DNA from: Metarhizium brunneum
Taxonomy: Eukaryota > Ascomycota > Sordariomycetes > Hypocreales > Clavicipitaceae
DNA length: 64,000 bases
Reading direction: 5' to 3'
Assembly (NCBI RefSeq): GCF_013426205.1
Contig: NC_089423.1
Span: 5,642,001-5,706,000, forward strand
A model generated the notes under the pieces. It was not told where the DNA came from. It made no database searches and saw only the letters and a list, made by a program, of their open reading frames with translations. The position numbers and the translations under genes were made by a program. The stretch's first letter is position 1. Each line of letters opens with the position of its first letter. Shown here piece after piece: positions 1-12,451 of the stretch.

Positions 1-1263
1 GCGAGGAGGCCAAAGGGTGTCTGTCCCAAAGGGGGTCCGACACACGGCAGCGGCGTTAAACCGTACGCCCCCAACAACAACGGTGGTCCGGGACGCACGA
101 CACGAAGGGACAATGTGAGTGCAAGTGCTTGAAGATGTCCAAGGTCGAGTGACGAGTGCCGAGCGACAAATATCGCATATGCGGAGGTGTCAAGGTCGAT
201 GGCCATCCCGAAGATGGCCTGCGGTTCTCGCCTGCGCGACCCCTCACTTCCGTTCCTTCCTTGCCAAGTTGCCCGCCTTGTTTCCAGCCCCACAATCCAA
301 TTAAATTTATTCAGTCCATCGCCCCCGTCATCCAATTTCCAAATTGGCATCACCGGCATCGATATCGACATCGACATTGCCATTTCGTGGTGGTACTACT
401 CCAAATTTCCCCGCTTGACATGGACATAGACATGGACATGGGCCGCGGCAGGCATGCATGCTATTCACCGCTGGCCATCGCCGCCGCCCTCGCAATTCCA
501 GGCCAAACATGTCTCACTCACTCAAGTGTAATTTGTAAGGCTCAAGCTTCATCTCCAGCCTCCTCGCGTCACCTTACATCTTCTTTTGCTCATGTGAGCC
601 TCCCAGTACTCCGTAACTCGCTGCATTGCTCTGCCAACTCGATGTATTTTCTTCTTCTTCTCCCCGGCACACAATGAATGACCCTTTCCACCTCCCCAGC
701 CCCCAGTCAGATTCATGTCAGTGCGCGCCCATGATACATGCCATTTGAACATGGCCAAATGTTGCATATTCACAAGTTCAATACCAAGCGACTCAAAATT
801 GCCCAACATGATAAATTGTGCTTGAAACAAAAAGCTTGGCGGTCCCGGGCCCATAACGCCGGCCGCGTGCTATACTCCAATCGCCGCCATCACCAAGCGA
901 ACAGCACCACCAATGGAAGCCCTGGTAACAGGTATCACCAAGTATGCCTCGGCTGCTGAAGCATCGGTCAGTATCCTACATGAGTCAAGCTCCTACTATA
1001 CGCTGCCAAAGAAGAAAAACCCCTGGCTTGTCATCACCACTCCCATAAAAGCCGAGGCCGACAATATCCCAAAAGATGCACCACAAAAGAGTAATCCAAT
1101 GTCCACTTGTAACTCCCCTGCCGTTCCCCGAGAATCAGAACAAACCTAAAATGAGATACAGAGAAGGAAAGTGCAGTTGGCGTGTGTCTCTTGTCGTAAT
1201 GCCAATCCACGCAGGCACTAGGGGGCATCCAACCACACTCGAGACTTTCCTCACAGGCAAGCT
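1..1263. other. Left-edge intergenic stretch, no supported gene
   Basis: No reading frame here looks like a conserved protein and no RNA gene was recognised. The stretch holds low-complexity GAC/GAT-rich runs around 358-440 (repeated GACATG-like units). It lies downstream of the bZIP gene and probably contains its 3' untranslated region. The longest open frame, at 156-677 on the plus strand, has no recognisable composition or motif. Confidence 0.5.
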
Positions 1264-3282
1264 TCAACAAACTGCATTAATTCGTGCTTTGGTAGTCTCC
1301 CAGCAAACTTCTGGAGCAGTGTGGTTGCTAGCGCAATGTTCGACGGATTGTTGTGCCGCATAGACCCCTTCCCGCTGGCAAGGGTCATGTTCAAGGACCA
1401 GCTGTTTGGCATCTATCACACCCAAAGTACTTAGCAATTCGTCCATGGCTTGTCAGCGTCATATTTGAGCCTGCTTACCTCGTGCTGGATCAAGTCCCTC
1501 ATAGACTCCAAAGACTCTGCTTTGCTCAAATCTTGGAAATCCAGCGTCTCTATAAGAGACCTGATTTGAGACACGAGGGAATCGCCCGTGGCTGAGATCT
1601 CTGGAGTCACCACCGACTCGGCAACTCTCAGAATCTCCTCGTGGAAGCCACGGCGCTCCCAGTGTGTCCAGTTGTCAGCTGCCTGCAAAACATTAAGGAT
1701 GACTTTCGCTAGCCGCCTGTCTCTGCTGATGTGTTGTCCAGCCGTCATTGGTGACAGATCACTGAATGTCCTGCTATAATAAGCCGCAGCCAGGTCGTCG
1801 AAGCTCTCGAAGCCAATTGACTGCAAATGCCGTATTATGCTTTCCACGCGTTCATCCGTGGCTGCATTCCGCGCTGGAATCGGACCGCTTCCGGTTGGTG
1901 CTTGGGGGGTGCCGGTACCATGGTGAGTATTTTGACCTATTTCGGTTTCAACTCCTGGCGCTGGTGCCTCCAACATTGGAGAATAGCTTATAGATCCGGT
2001 TGAAGAAGGTTGGCGAAGCTTGTGGGGAAAGCCATCAGCTTTCCAACCATCGTTTGCACTCTCGAACGCAAATTCCACGCTTTCTGTCTGAGTTGGGGTA
2101 AAAGTCCTCATGCAGGCAATTTGATCTTGGCTCATACCATCTATCACATATTTGATTAGCACAGGAATTTACAAATTCCCTGTGTCGAAAAGATTGACGT
2201 GTGAACATACAATGTGAAAGTCCATCAGTCTGACTGTAAGTGCCTTGACTCGAACAGCCAGAGTCCTGTTCAAGGGTATTGAGTCTGTTCAAGAGCCGCG
2301 TCTGAAAATGGAGACAGTCAAGGACAAAATCCTGAGATACCTTGTTTGGCTTCTCAAGATCTGGTCTCCCAGGGGGAGAAGGCAATCCGTTCTGATTCTG
2401 AGGAGATGTGTGAGAGTTCGGTGGGCTGCTCAGAAATTGCGTATTGTGCGAGAATAACGAAGGATCTGACTCTTCTGCAATTTGGTCGTATATATTGGTC
2501 TGGAGCATTGGTATTGCTGGTGGGTGCTGGTCGTTGCCCAAGGGCGATTGGGACGTCTCTCCACCATGCGATGGCGCCAAGATCGAGTTGAGACTAGCGA
2601 GGCTGTTGACGTTGGAATGGCTATTTGTGGTGAGAGCATTGGGGTTATACCCAAGGGGCACGCCAGTCACCCCATGTGCCATCTCATTCCCACCGTGGGA
2701 AACTGCATGGATTCTCTGCCTCTCGTGGCTATCTAATCTGGCTTGAAGCTCCCCAAGTCTTGCCTTCATTCGATGACCTAAATCATAGGTTGTTAGCGAG
2801 CTGGCCTTCTGGGAAGGTTTCAATACCAGACACCAGAAGCGTTTGGAGCACCTAATCAGAAACACTACGCCACGCCCACTTTCTAGTATCTGAAATTACC
2901 AAGGCGAAGTCGTGTAGCCATGTATAATGAGCAACTTACGATATGTCCTCTGCGCCACCCGATTCTGTATTCTCTTCTTTTCCTTTGGGTCCTTGACTCT
3001 GGTCCAATCATCTTCGATACTAAGATCCTTGGGGTTGGGTAACGATGACGAGGTCGAAGGCATCCTAGAGCTATTTCGGCGATTTCGAATGCGGTTGATG
3101 GGCGGATATGGCACGCCTGTAAGGGTTGTCGACAAGGAAGTTGGTGGCGGGGGTGAAGCTGCTGGAGGAGATGTCGAACTTGGCGAGGCTGGGAAAGAGA
3201 TGGGTGTAAATGCCACCGCGTTTCCGGACAGTGTTGCGGAGCCAGCTGGATAATTCCAACACGTCTCTGTCAATACAGACAT
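1264..3282 (-). CDS. Fungal bZIP transcription factor, four-exon model
   Basis: A nuclear DNA-binding regulator of the fungal AP-1-like bZIP class. Exon 1 (3282-2940) ends in a basic region rich in K/R with the core NRVAQRTYR. Exon 2 (2777-2211) continues directly with HRMKARLGELQARLDSHE, the rest of the basic region and the leucine-zipper start. Both halves fit in phase 1 across a 162-nt intron with donor GTAAGT. The second intron (2210-2141, donor GTATGT, branch GCTAATC) leads to exon 3. A fourth exon (1401-1264) is proposed because a good donor GTAAGC sits at 1478 and joins in frame. Without it the protein ends at 1431 instead (539 rather than 569 residues). The N-terminus is Pro/Ser-rich and the middle is Gln/Asn/Ser-rich and probably disordered. 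The bZIP assignment is secure; target genes and the exact C-terminus are not known. Confidence 0.85.
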
Positions 3283-6200
3283 TGCTCCTTAAATTGGACA
3301 ATGTGAGTGATCGGTGGGAGGCCGCAGAGGGAGGTCAGGTAGGCCAAGGGACCAATCAACAGGATATTCCTGATATCCGGCGCCTCAAACTCATTGATTG
3401 TATTATATAACAGGAAAGCCACGCCTGTAGACCAAGTCTGAGGAATTCAAGGATGGTGAAGGTGAAAGGAAAGCGCCTCGTTGAAGATGTCTTTGTGACT
3501 GTGCTATATGTATATATCTGTAAACCAGTCAGAACCCTGGTGTGAGGCAAAGCCGAGCTGGCCGTAGTGGTCTCGAGCCTACCCCGGTTTCTTGTTTGGT
3601 CACGCTGTACGAAGTACTCGGTACGTACAAAGCAGTATCTCCGTGACCTCTCACTTGGGTATCGAACATGGTGGGAAGTACTCGGTACTCTTGAGAGGTC
3701 TCCTTTACATGGCCCAGGTGTGCTCGGTACATGGACTTTCAACTTCTCGAACCGCAATCCTCTCTCTCCATTCTTTGGATCGAATCACACCCCCTTTTCT
3801 CATAAGGGCGGGTCCGGAGAGTCATCCGTACACCAAAGGGCATCATCCTCTTCTCTTGTCCTAGGAGGAATTGCCTATGCTCATCAGCGGGCTGTAAGAG
3901 GGGGTATTGTTGGCGGAGTGGACTGACCTCAAAAGAACTGGTTAGGTGTGTACAATACTCCGCAGATCGCAGAGACATGCAAAACGAACGGGAACAGGGG
4001 TTTGTTTGTAAGAGCACCCCCGGCCCGTCATCGTCAACCAGGTTCCTGGATGGCAGCCAGGCTAGTCTCTGGTCTAAATGAACAGGGAGGGGGTGTCCTG
4101 GTTGTCACCTTAATCTTCCAGTCACACCACAGAATCACACGCCCAATTCTGTGCCTGCTCCATGTGGCCGTCAGACAAGACCGTCCATGTCGGCCAGTGG
4201 ATCGCGCTCTCTGAGTCTCGCTAGGATCTCTTCTAAATACGTGCTTACAATGCGGGCTTCATGAAGAGAGAGACAATTGCAGTGGTATATCGAGGGAGAA
4301 AAATCAGTTCTATGCCCACAGGCATATTGGGAGACGTCCCTACTTCGTGCCATGCATGCAGAGATATGCAGAGTCCGCCTTGGTGTCCACCCAGAGGCAT
4401 CAATTGACAGCCGGGCCCGAACCGAGCACGTGTGCGAGGGTGGACTTGATTTGACTCCGTACTTCTGCAGGTTTCTCAACGGGACGGTATTCTGTCCAGA
4501 CCTGTCGTCTAGTTAAATGTGCTGTTCTTTTTGCGACATGCATTTGGCTTGTGAGATGCTGGCGGAAACAGAGGACGGGACGCTTGAGACCGGGCAAAAA
4601 AATAAAAGCCCATGTATGACAACTACCGCAACAACCAGTCTCGATCCGACTTGAATCCCCACCGCGGCGTTTGGCAAGAGCGGAGAGCGCAACGTGCCAA
4701 GTTGAAGTGTTGGCCATCTCACAGGGCGGTTCAATGTTTGTCTTGACTCTTGACCCCCTTCTCGGCACGAGTCTTTGCCACATCCCAAGGTTCAGTCTCC
4801 TTGCCAGTCCCCGAGCTGGACCGATGCCTGTGAAGCATGAACCAGCATCTGGGGCATCTTGATCATGTTCGGGGCCTAGGTCCAGATCCTACCGAGTACG
4901 GAGTAGAAGGACCAACCTCATTGCTGGCACCACGAACAAGGGCTGTGTGGCCAGGTGCGATCCGCGATCCGCCCATTCTCAACCTCCCTCATCGCAGCAC
5001 TGGCAATAGGATAAAGGTCAGTCAATCTCTGCCATCTTATCAATTACTACTTGACCAGGGTAGTTTGACCTCGAGCAATGGCCCGTGCTCATTGTTGAGA
5101 GAATGAAGGCATGGACGTCAAAGAGCTTTGCAATGCCTACTTAAGTACCTAGGTGGTTGTGGTATTGATGTTGTAGCGTTGCAACGGCCTCGTGGGCTAG
5201 CATGGGCGCCTTCATCACCACCCACCATTTGCGTTCTGTGACTGGCCTTCGTATTGTTCGAACCACACTGATTACGGAAGAGTTGAGACTGTGAATTTGC
5301 CAAATAACTGCATGCGGCCATTTCTTCCACAATACTTCCACGGCCCAGTTCTGGTCGGCAGGCTCCACTGCGCGATCCCCAAGCGGCCAAGTTACCACTT
5401 TGTTGTCTGCTCGCACATCAAGTTGATACATGTATGTCCTGTGTATCAAGTCAATAGCCCACCATACAAAACGGAGGCTGACAACTTTGCATACCCTCCC
5501 GCCCATACTTCATACCCGCACCATCAACAAAAGCATGACCCCTCTTCCCTGTACATGTGTTCCTGGGCTTGCGCGACCCTTGTGAACTGGTGGCGGCCAA
5601 CTGGACCAAGTCGGCAGAAGTTGGTCATCAGCGGCTCAGCTGAATTCGTCTTGTTTTGAGCTAATTGCTCAACAGTGTAGGCCCGCACAGGTGGCAGACA
5701 TTCCCGGAGCTGAAAATATCCTCCAATGGCAATCACCGTGATTGTGTGGACGGCTTGATGGCAACGCCATGTTTACGTCGTAGCCGCCGCAGCATCATCT
5801 CATGAGAATGGCGACAGACTCCGTACTTAAGAGTCTCACATGTTTCTGCAACTGCTTTCGAGTGTCCGGCATATGTTGCACAAACAAGCAATCAACATGA
5901 TCGTGGCTTTTTTGCATTCGAGCGTCCCCGCATCGCTGGCGTCTTCATCGGCGCATCGGGCTTACTAACCTCGCAAAACGCCACAAGTTGTCAACCAAGC
6001 GAGGCCTGGCCAGAGGTACGGACTACTTGATGCCATTGCATGTATCGAGTACTCTGTACGGGCTGGGATGACGAGTTGCTGACAGAGCAGGGGCAAGTGT
6101 AATAGTGTACCGAGGATGTGGAAGATAAGAGCTCAATATGTAAATCACCTGCTGGGGATCGTCTCTCTTGATCTTCCCAACAGGTTTGTCGGCAATCTAA

Positions 6201-9200
6201 CTAACCGGCCGTACTCGGGAGTTAATAGAAAGCCCAGATCTTGTCATCTCCGTCCAGATCATATCTCAATGGACAAGATAGTGGCCAGGGTAGTACTCCT
6301 TGTTGCTAGCATGCCGCTCAATCCAAGGTTTGGTCCCCATTGCTTCCAGTCTAAATGTGTAGCAAGCGGCCTTGCCATCTTGTCTCTCCGATGAATGAGC
6401 GCTGCCATTTTTCACTTCTGTCTTATTGCGCCCATACCGGCATATTTTGGGTTCGGCTGTCGCTTTTCAGACAGAGAGTAGCCATGCAAGTGGAGTCGTA
6501 GACAAATTGAGTCTCAGAATGTAGTTGCTGTCCGTGGTTTTCTGACTGGGCGTGTCCATAGAGCGGCAAGTTACTGTACCATGCGATTAATGACAACATT
6601 GAACCAACCCAACCAACCCTCTCGTAGTATCTGGAGGCCCTGTCTGAATCAACAGCTCAACGTATCAATATTCACCTCCATGCTAGTATTGTGTCTTGTA
6701 CATTGATTTGGTTTTGCCCCGACGAGATGAAAGGATCTGGATAGCCACCAGCCCGATTTCGTTACTGGCAACACGTCTCGTCAGCATGATAAGGTGATCG
6801 ATGAGAGCCCAACAAATGATACGATCATCATCCAGCACATCGCGGAGTACAGAGTCAAGCATTATGTGTACTTCCGAAAGCAGGATAGATGCTAATACCA
6901 GTGGCCTACAGGCTGTCCGTGGCTTGGTACTCCGTACTATCATTATTTGTCAAGGCTGCTGCCACCTTGATTTGCCAAAGCGCCACAAAACAATTCGCCT
7001 TCATGGTTGATGTGCTTTTTAGAGTAACGCTCTTTTCTCCCTATATTTTATAGTCAGATGGTCAATCCATGTCGAAGTTATGTCCGAGCCTCTTATCAAA
7101 AGGTAATCTCACGACTACTACCGAGACGCTTGAGCCCTAAATCGCAGCCATTTACTCGTTCTTGGCTGTCACAAAGACACGGTACTTCTTCTTAGTTCTC
7201 TCCCTCTCAAACAATATCCAACCCCATTGGTACCATTGAGCCGCGGCGAAAGCCATATTTGGTCATGTTGCGTCACTGCTTTGACCTAACCGGGTTTCTG
7301 GCACTCGCGACCTTCGGTTAATACAAAGATTCGCAGAAGCTGGAGCACAGCCATTCAAGCTCGTAACCAGCTGCTAGCTATATCGGCTCTCTCCGAAACT
7401 AGGGCAGTGAATCGTTACCACACCAATGCGGACGCTACGGCCTCGCGTCCGTGGCCTAGTAGAGAATTTGGTAACGTGGCGTTAGCGTTACGCATGGTGC
7501 CCGTCTCGCCCACTTAAACCACATGGCCCAGCATTGAAATGAAATTGGGTCAAATCGATTTGGTTGATATTCCCATGGTTTGGTAGAGTTGGTCACGTCC
7601 ATGGGGAAGAAAGGGGACAGAGTCGACAGACGGTTGACCCGCATCCACCTGCACAGTGACGACACTGACGAGGATTGCTGTGGTAAGGCAAAGCATTCTG
7701 TCCACGGCTTGCCAGCCGAAAATAAGGTGCATTTTAATATTCCGATGAGTATAGTGGTCTCTGGGGCATTGTCCATGATAAGTTACACAGGAGTACGTGT
7801 GGATTGAGCCTCATCATCATTCACCGAGCCTTGGGGATCGTCGCCTGGGTACGGAACTCATTCGGCTGTCGCTGACTGTCCTTGTTTTTAGGACTCTGTA
7901 ATAAGCAACAAAATCGAAGGTTAGTGACTCTGGTGTCATTGAACCGTATTCCTTGAGAGCATGGTGCATCAACAGTTGCGCTTACTGCGTGACGAGCCTC
8001 CAGTGGATTCACCCCCCGCCAGGCTCATTCTTCACAGACGTGTAATTCCATGTTACCGATTCGTCATGGGATAATAAGCCTCCACGTCTCGACCTTGTGC
8101 TCCAAGGGTGGTAAAGATTATGCCGAATCAAAGCTGAGCGTGAGTTGCTCAAGGAAGCCCGACCGAAGAGTTGCGCCGAAAGTGTTAGCGATTATTCACT
8201 CTTCCTGGAAGGAGTTGGTACTAGTTGAAATATTTACACTAGCCAACGTAGAAGAGGAATTGTGGAAATTAAAGCCAGACAAAGATGATGGGGAATAGGT
8301 GAAGTGATGAGGCAGTCCAATGTTACGATCAACATCGATACTCTGTACCTACTTCCCCGACAAATAACGGGGCTGGCACCAGGCCAAAGCTTTGCCTTCG
8401 TTGGCAGGTGCGATGGGAGACACCAGTGACCAGACCACATGCAATCAATCACAGCCCCGCAATGCCCCCCAATGTACAGTGAAGCTTGGTTCTTTTCCGA
8501 TGCATTGGCTCTCAGCATGGTTTTCTTCCCTCATCTTTCTTTTCCTTTCCGTTTATCGTCGGCGGACAGTGCTCGAAAATCTCGAAAGTCCTCACTATCC
8601 ACTTAATTCTGCCCATTGCAATTTCCCCGATCTTTATTTACATTTGAGCTGTTTCCCGTACACTTTGATCACTGGGTGCGACTTTGTGTCAAGAACGACC
8701 AAATGCCCGACAACAAAAAGAAACGAGAGTATTCGGCGGTGAGCTGACACTTCTCTCCCGCCGGTCAAGCCGGTCATACAAGCTCCCTTAGTGCCTAACC
8801 CAGGTTAAATCTACCGACCGTTGATGGGCTAATTGTCGCGAGAGCCGCTGACCGGAGGTGGTCAACAGTAAGAGCATCAACCGCGAGGGACACGCTGACA
8901 GTCGCCTCATCATCATCATCATCATCATCAAGGAGTCCCCAGGCACACCCACGTTGCCAAAGTGCTGATCCTCCCACTTTATGAAAAATTCGGGTTGGTC
9001 AAAACCTAATATTGCCTACTTCAGCAAGGGCATTATGTAGCGCGAGTGCAGGTAAGACTTTAATGCGCCATGGCTGGAGCTCACACCATTGGATGGTTCA
9101 CGAGCTAAGCCCTGCGAAATTGGTCGTACTCGAGCCACCACACATGCTACGTACAATCATTTTTCAATCGAAAATAGCAACCATTATTGGTTCAGAGCAT

Positions 9201-12200
9201 ATATCCGGAAGCTTCAGATTAGGCCGCCAACCTCTAAACTTACTAGCTATCGTTGCAAAATTGCACCAGTTACACGACCTAGGCTCGCAAGCTTACGGTG
9301 TAGGCCAGTTACAAAACCGCCATTTGAACAGTTGCATTTAAGAACAACAAGCAACATTTAGGCTGTGCTTGCGCTACCTGGAAACATATTTATAGGTGAT
9401 TCTTGGTTCCCCAGACTTAAGGCGTCGAGCAGTATTACGGATGCTGCACAACTCATACGAGAAGAATGCAATTCCCGCTTGCAGCTGTTAGGCCGTTAGC
9501 CGATTGGAGCTGGATGTCAAATGATTCAGCTGTAGCTGAACTCGAATAGCTATTGAAGCAAGAATCGTACTCTCATCATGGTGTACCCATATCAGAACGG
9601 AATGTCTGCAGGAAACATTGTGTTAAAATCCAATACTTTGCATCTGAAAATCCTGATCTTGACAAGACTATTCCACGAATCAGCGGCGGGACGGTCTAAA
9701 CAGATATATCCCTCCCGTTCTCGCACCATTGCATATTTCTGTTAATGGCTAGTTGAGGCCACTTTTTGATGCAACACCAGGTGGTATCTGAAGCCATGGC
9801 CTGATTCCCTTGGCCCCCATCTCCTACTCTCTTCGACCGACTTCTTGTGTGCGATGGCATCAGAGACTGCTCAAGAGTAGAATAACCTGCGAGAAATTTC
9901 ATCATACAGCACGCAGAAGTCATATTAGATTTGCCACGACATATTTGGAAAGCCTACCGATTAGCTCTGTCGCCGTGACTTGAACGGCTGGCTATTACAT
10001 GTAAAAGTACATCCGAGTCTTTCCTCTCCTGCCTCACAGCGCTAACAGCTAATTGTTTATAGGTCTGTAATTGCCGATCAAACTGCCGATTTGAAACCAT
10101 TACCAAGTCAGGCAACTTACCTACCGGTTGCCAATTGTCCAGGAGCAGTATCGCTTCGCTTAACGTGCTTGAGGAGGTCCTGATACCTGTCAGCGACAAT
10201 GGGTAGATACGAAGTAGCAGCCGCAACCCAGTTGATAAAAAGAAACCCGGCACTCTTGGCGTTCTGTTTCCATCATTCACAGCTAGCTCCGAGGAAGCAA
10301 GACCCCGGAGTTTGCCGGTTTACCGTCTTGTCGACTACGATAGGCCTCCACTCTTCCCCATGAACCTCCACACGAGACATGGCTTGTGCAATGGTTCGAC
10401 AGCTACAAGGTCTGGGTCGACTGTAAGATATGTACTGATATTTCAGGGCTAATTATCGCGGATAGCATTGGACGGCTGAGTCTACTAAAGTGGTCGTGGC
10501 TGCGCTCTGTGTAGTCAATCTTTCCCCGCCAACTTGTGATAAACTATTGCATGGAAGCCACGGGCATGGTACGAACTCAGCTATTTCTGAGACTCGGTTC
10601 ATAACATGATGTTAACAGCCCACGCCGCACTACTCATCTGACACCAGTTCCCATTTTCTGGCTAACCCTAACCCAACTCACTCATAACCCTGACTATCTA
10701 TTCTGAGGTGAACTAAGAGTAGGGCTATAATCAGCCGAAATCATGTTCTAGGCCTCGCTATTTTGGTCGAATGCTATACAATACTTCAGCACCGATACCC
10801 TGCTTCGCTTGGGTCTCCTCTCCACCTTCTCTAGTTTATTTCTCTCAGCATCTGCTTGATACGGGACTATCACCATTTTGGTGTGGTGAAAAGGGGGAAA
10901 AGTACCCGAATGTTGCCCAGCACCAGTGAGAGTTTGGAACCCAGTTGTATCTAATGGCTTTCTACTAATATGATGACAGGTGGATCTGATGTAATAAAGT
11001 TTCTAGAGCGAAGCCTTTTTGCAGCAAACGGTGTAACGTGTTCCGTCGGGTTTTCCTGCTCCCTCGTCAATCCGACTCTGGGGCGTGGCGTAATATTTGG
11101 CAGAGCCGAATCCTACCGAACTCAAAATAAGCATGACACAGGCTTCAAGGGAGGGCTATACACCCGTAATGCTCGTTGGAGGAACTTTTTCGGTGACGGG
11201 TTATCACTGTTCACGTCTGAGATTCCCAAAGTTCCACAGTCCACAAGTTAATAGATAGGATATAAGCGCCAAAGATTGGAAATTTCATGAAATCATTCAT
11301 CTAACAGCAGACAAGTCTCAATAGTCTAATCGGTTCTTCATTACGGCACCTACTTCGCGACCTGAGGATCACAGAGAATTATGGACATGTGTCCTCGGAC
11401 AGTTGAAAGCTGATGAGCCAAGCTCGAATTCACCAGTTGATATTATTACTTATAGGCCACTCGAGTGACAGCCTTGCCTGGGATGACGAGGCCTATTGGC
11501 GGCATAGCCTCCTCTTGCTGCAATTACGCGGGCAAGCAGTCAACTTCTCCCAGGATTATGCAAAAGACATAATTTCTTCAAGCTCACTTCGCATGACAAC
11601 TCACATTTAATTGCGCCAATCGAAGGTGAGCCTAAAAGGGTTGCCTAGAATCCTACGGAGTGCACCACCACAAACAAACACTGCCTCGCCCAGCACAACG
11701 GCGACTCCTGATGCCAAGCATGGTGGACCCATTCAACACTTCGCGTATTCCGCGTATTTCGCAAAAAGCGAGTTCAGCTGCTGGGGTGTGCCGACAGCCG
11801 ATTTGCTGTGGCGTTGCCCCTGGAGCTTATTCGTCCACATGCAAGCACGAGATGTCTGGGCGGGTGACGTAGCAAGGATATTGGAGTTTGCTTCAGGTCT
11901 TCATAACTACCTAGGTAGGGAAGAAAACAAAGTCCGTCACAAATCACAAGGAGAGCTGGTCTCGGGGATGATCTAGCCAGCTTATTGTGAGAGAAGTTCA
12001 AAGTGGCAATGATTTAACAAATGGATTCCGGATCATTCCAAGCTTTGAGCAGACGAATGCCATGATCCAATGGCGTGGGAGCACACGTTAACGTTTAGCC
12101 TTCTGGCGCGATAAGACCAGCGCCTACGCCTAGCGTCAGGACGTCAAGTCCAAGCACAACCATGAAGTTGCGACAAGGCGAAATGCGAAATGCGAGGATC

Positions 12201-12451
12201 CACACGGCGGTTCAATATTCCCAAAGAGGCAAAACGGCGACGGGATGGGCTGCATCTGCATCAGCCAAGACAGCCTCACAATACCAGACACATTATGATG
12301 GGTTGTGAGTCTGTTATATATCCCGCACTCCTTGAGCAAATCTTTTAGTCCTTTAGTAGACCTTGGCTGCATTCTGGAGAGCTTTAGAAATAGGACTTCA
12401 TGATTTTTCGGCCTTATCACGGATTGGGATAGCGGGCAGGAATCCTTCACC
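3283..12451. other. 9 kb gene-poor stretch
   Basis: No gene can be supported on either strand. Open frames are short, mutually overlapping and lack recognisable motifs. The first 500 bases probably include the bZIP promoter and leader. The stretch is unusually rich in the word TACTCCGTA/TACGGAGTA and near variants (about 3611-3628, 3676-3690, 4454-4462, 4893-4905, 5818-5826, 6926-6937). It also holds a TCA trinucleotide run at 8907-8930 and a short telomere-like CTAACCCTAACCC near 10663-10676. From about 9 to 11.5 kb the sequence is richer in A+T and in stop codons, as expected for decayed DNA. The last few hundred bases are the promoter side of the ABC transporter, with a TATATA at about 12315. 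Confidence 0.5.
8907..8930. repeat. TCA trinucleotide microsatellite
   Basis: About eight uninterrupted copies of TCA (ATGATG on the other strand) are seen. The run lies in the gene-poor stretch. On the minus strand it would encode an Asp run in a short open frame that I do not accept as a gene. Confidence 0.9.

Noticed and set aside
3283..12451. Search for a transposon or biosynthetic cluster around the ABC transporter
   Set aside because: No reverse transcriptase, transposase, synthase or terminal repeat was recognised in either flank, so a cluster or element cannot be claimed.
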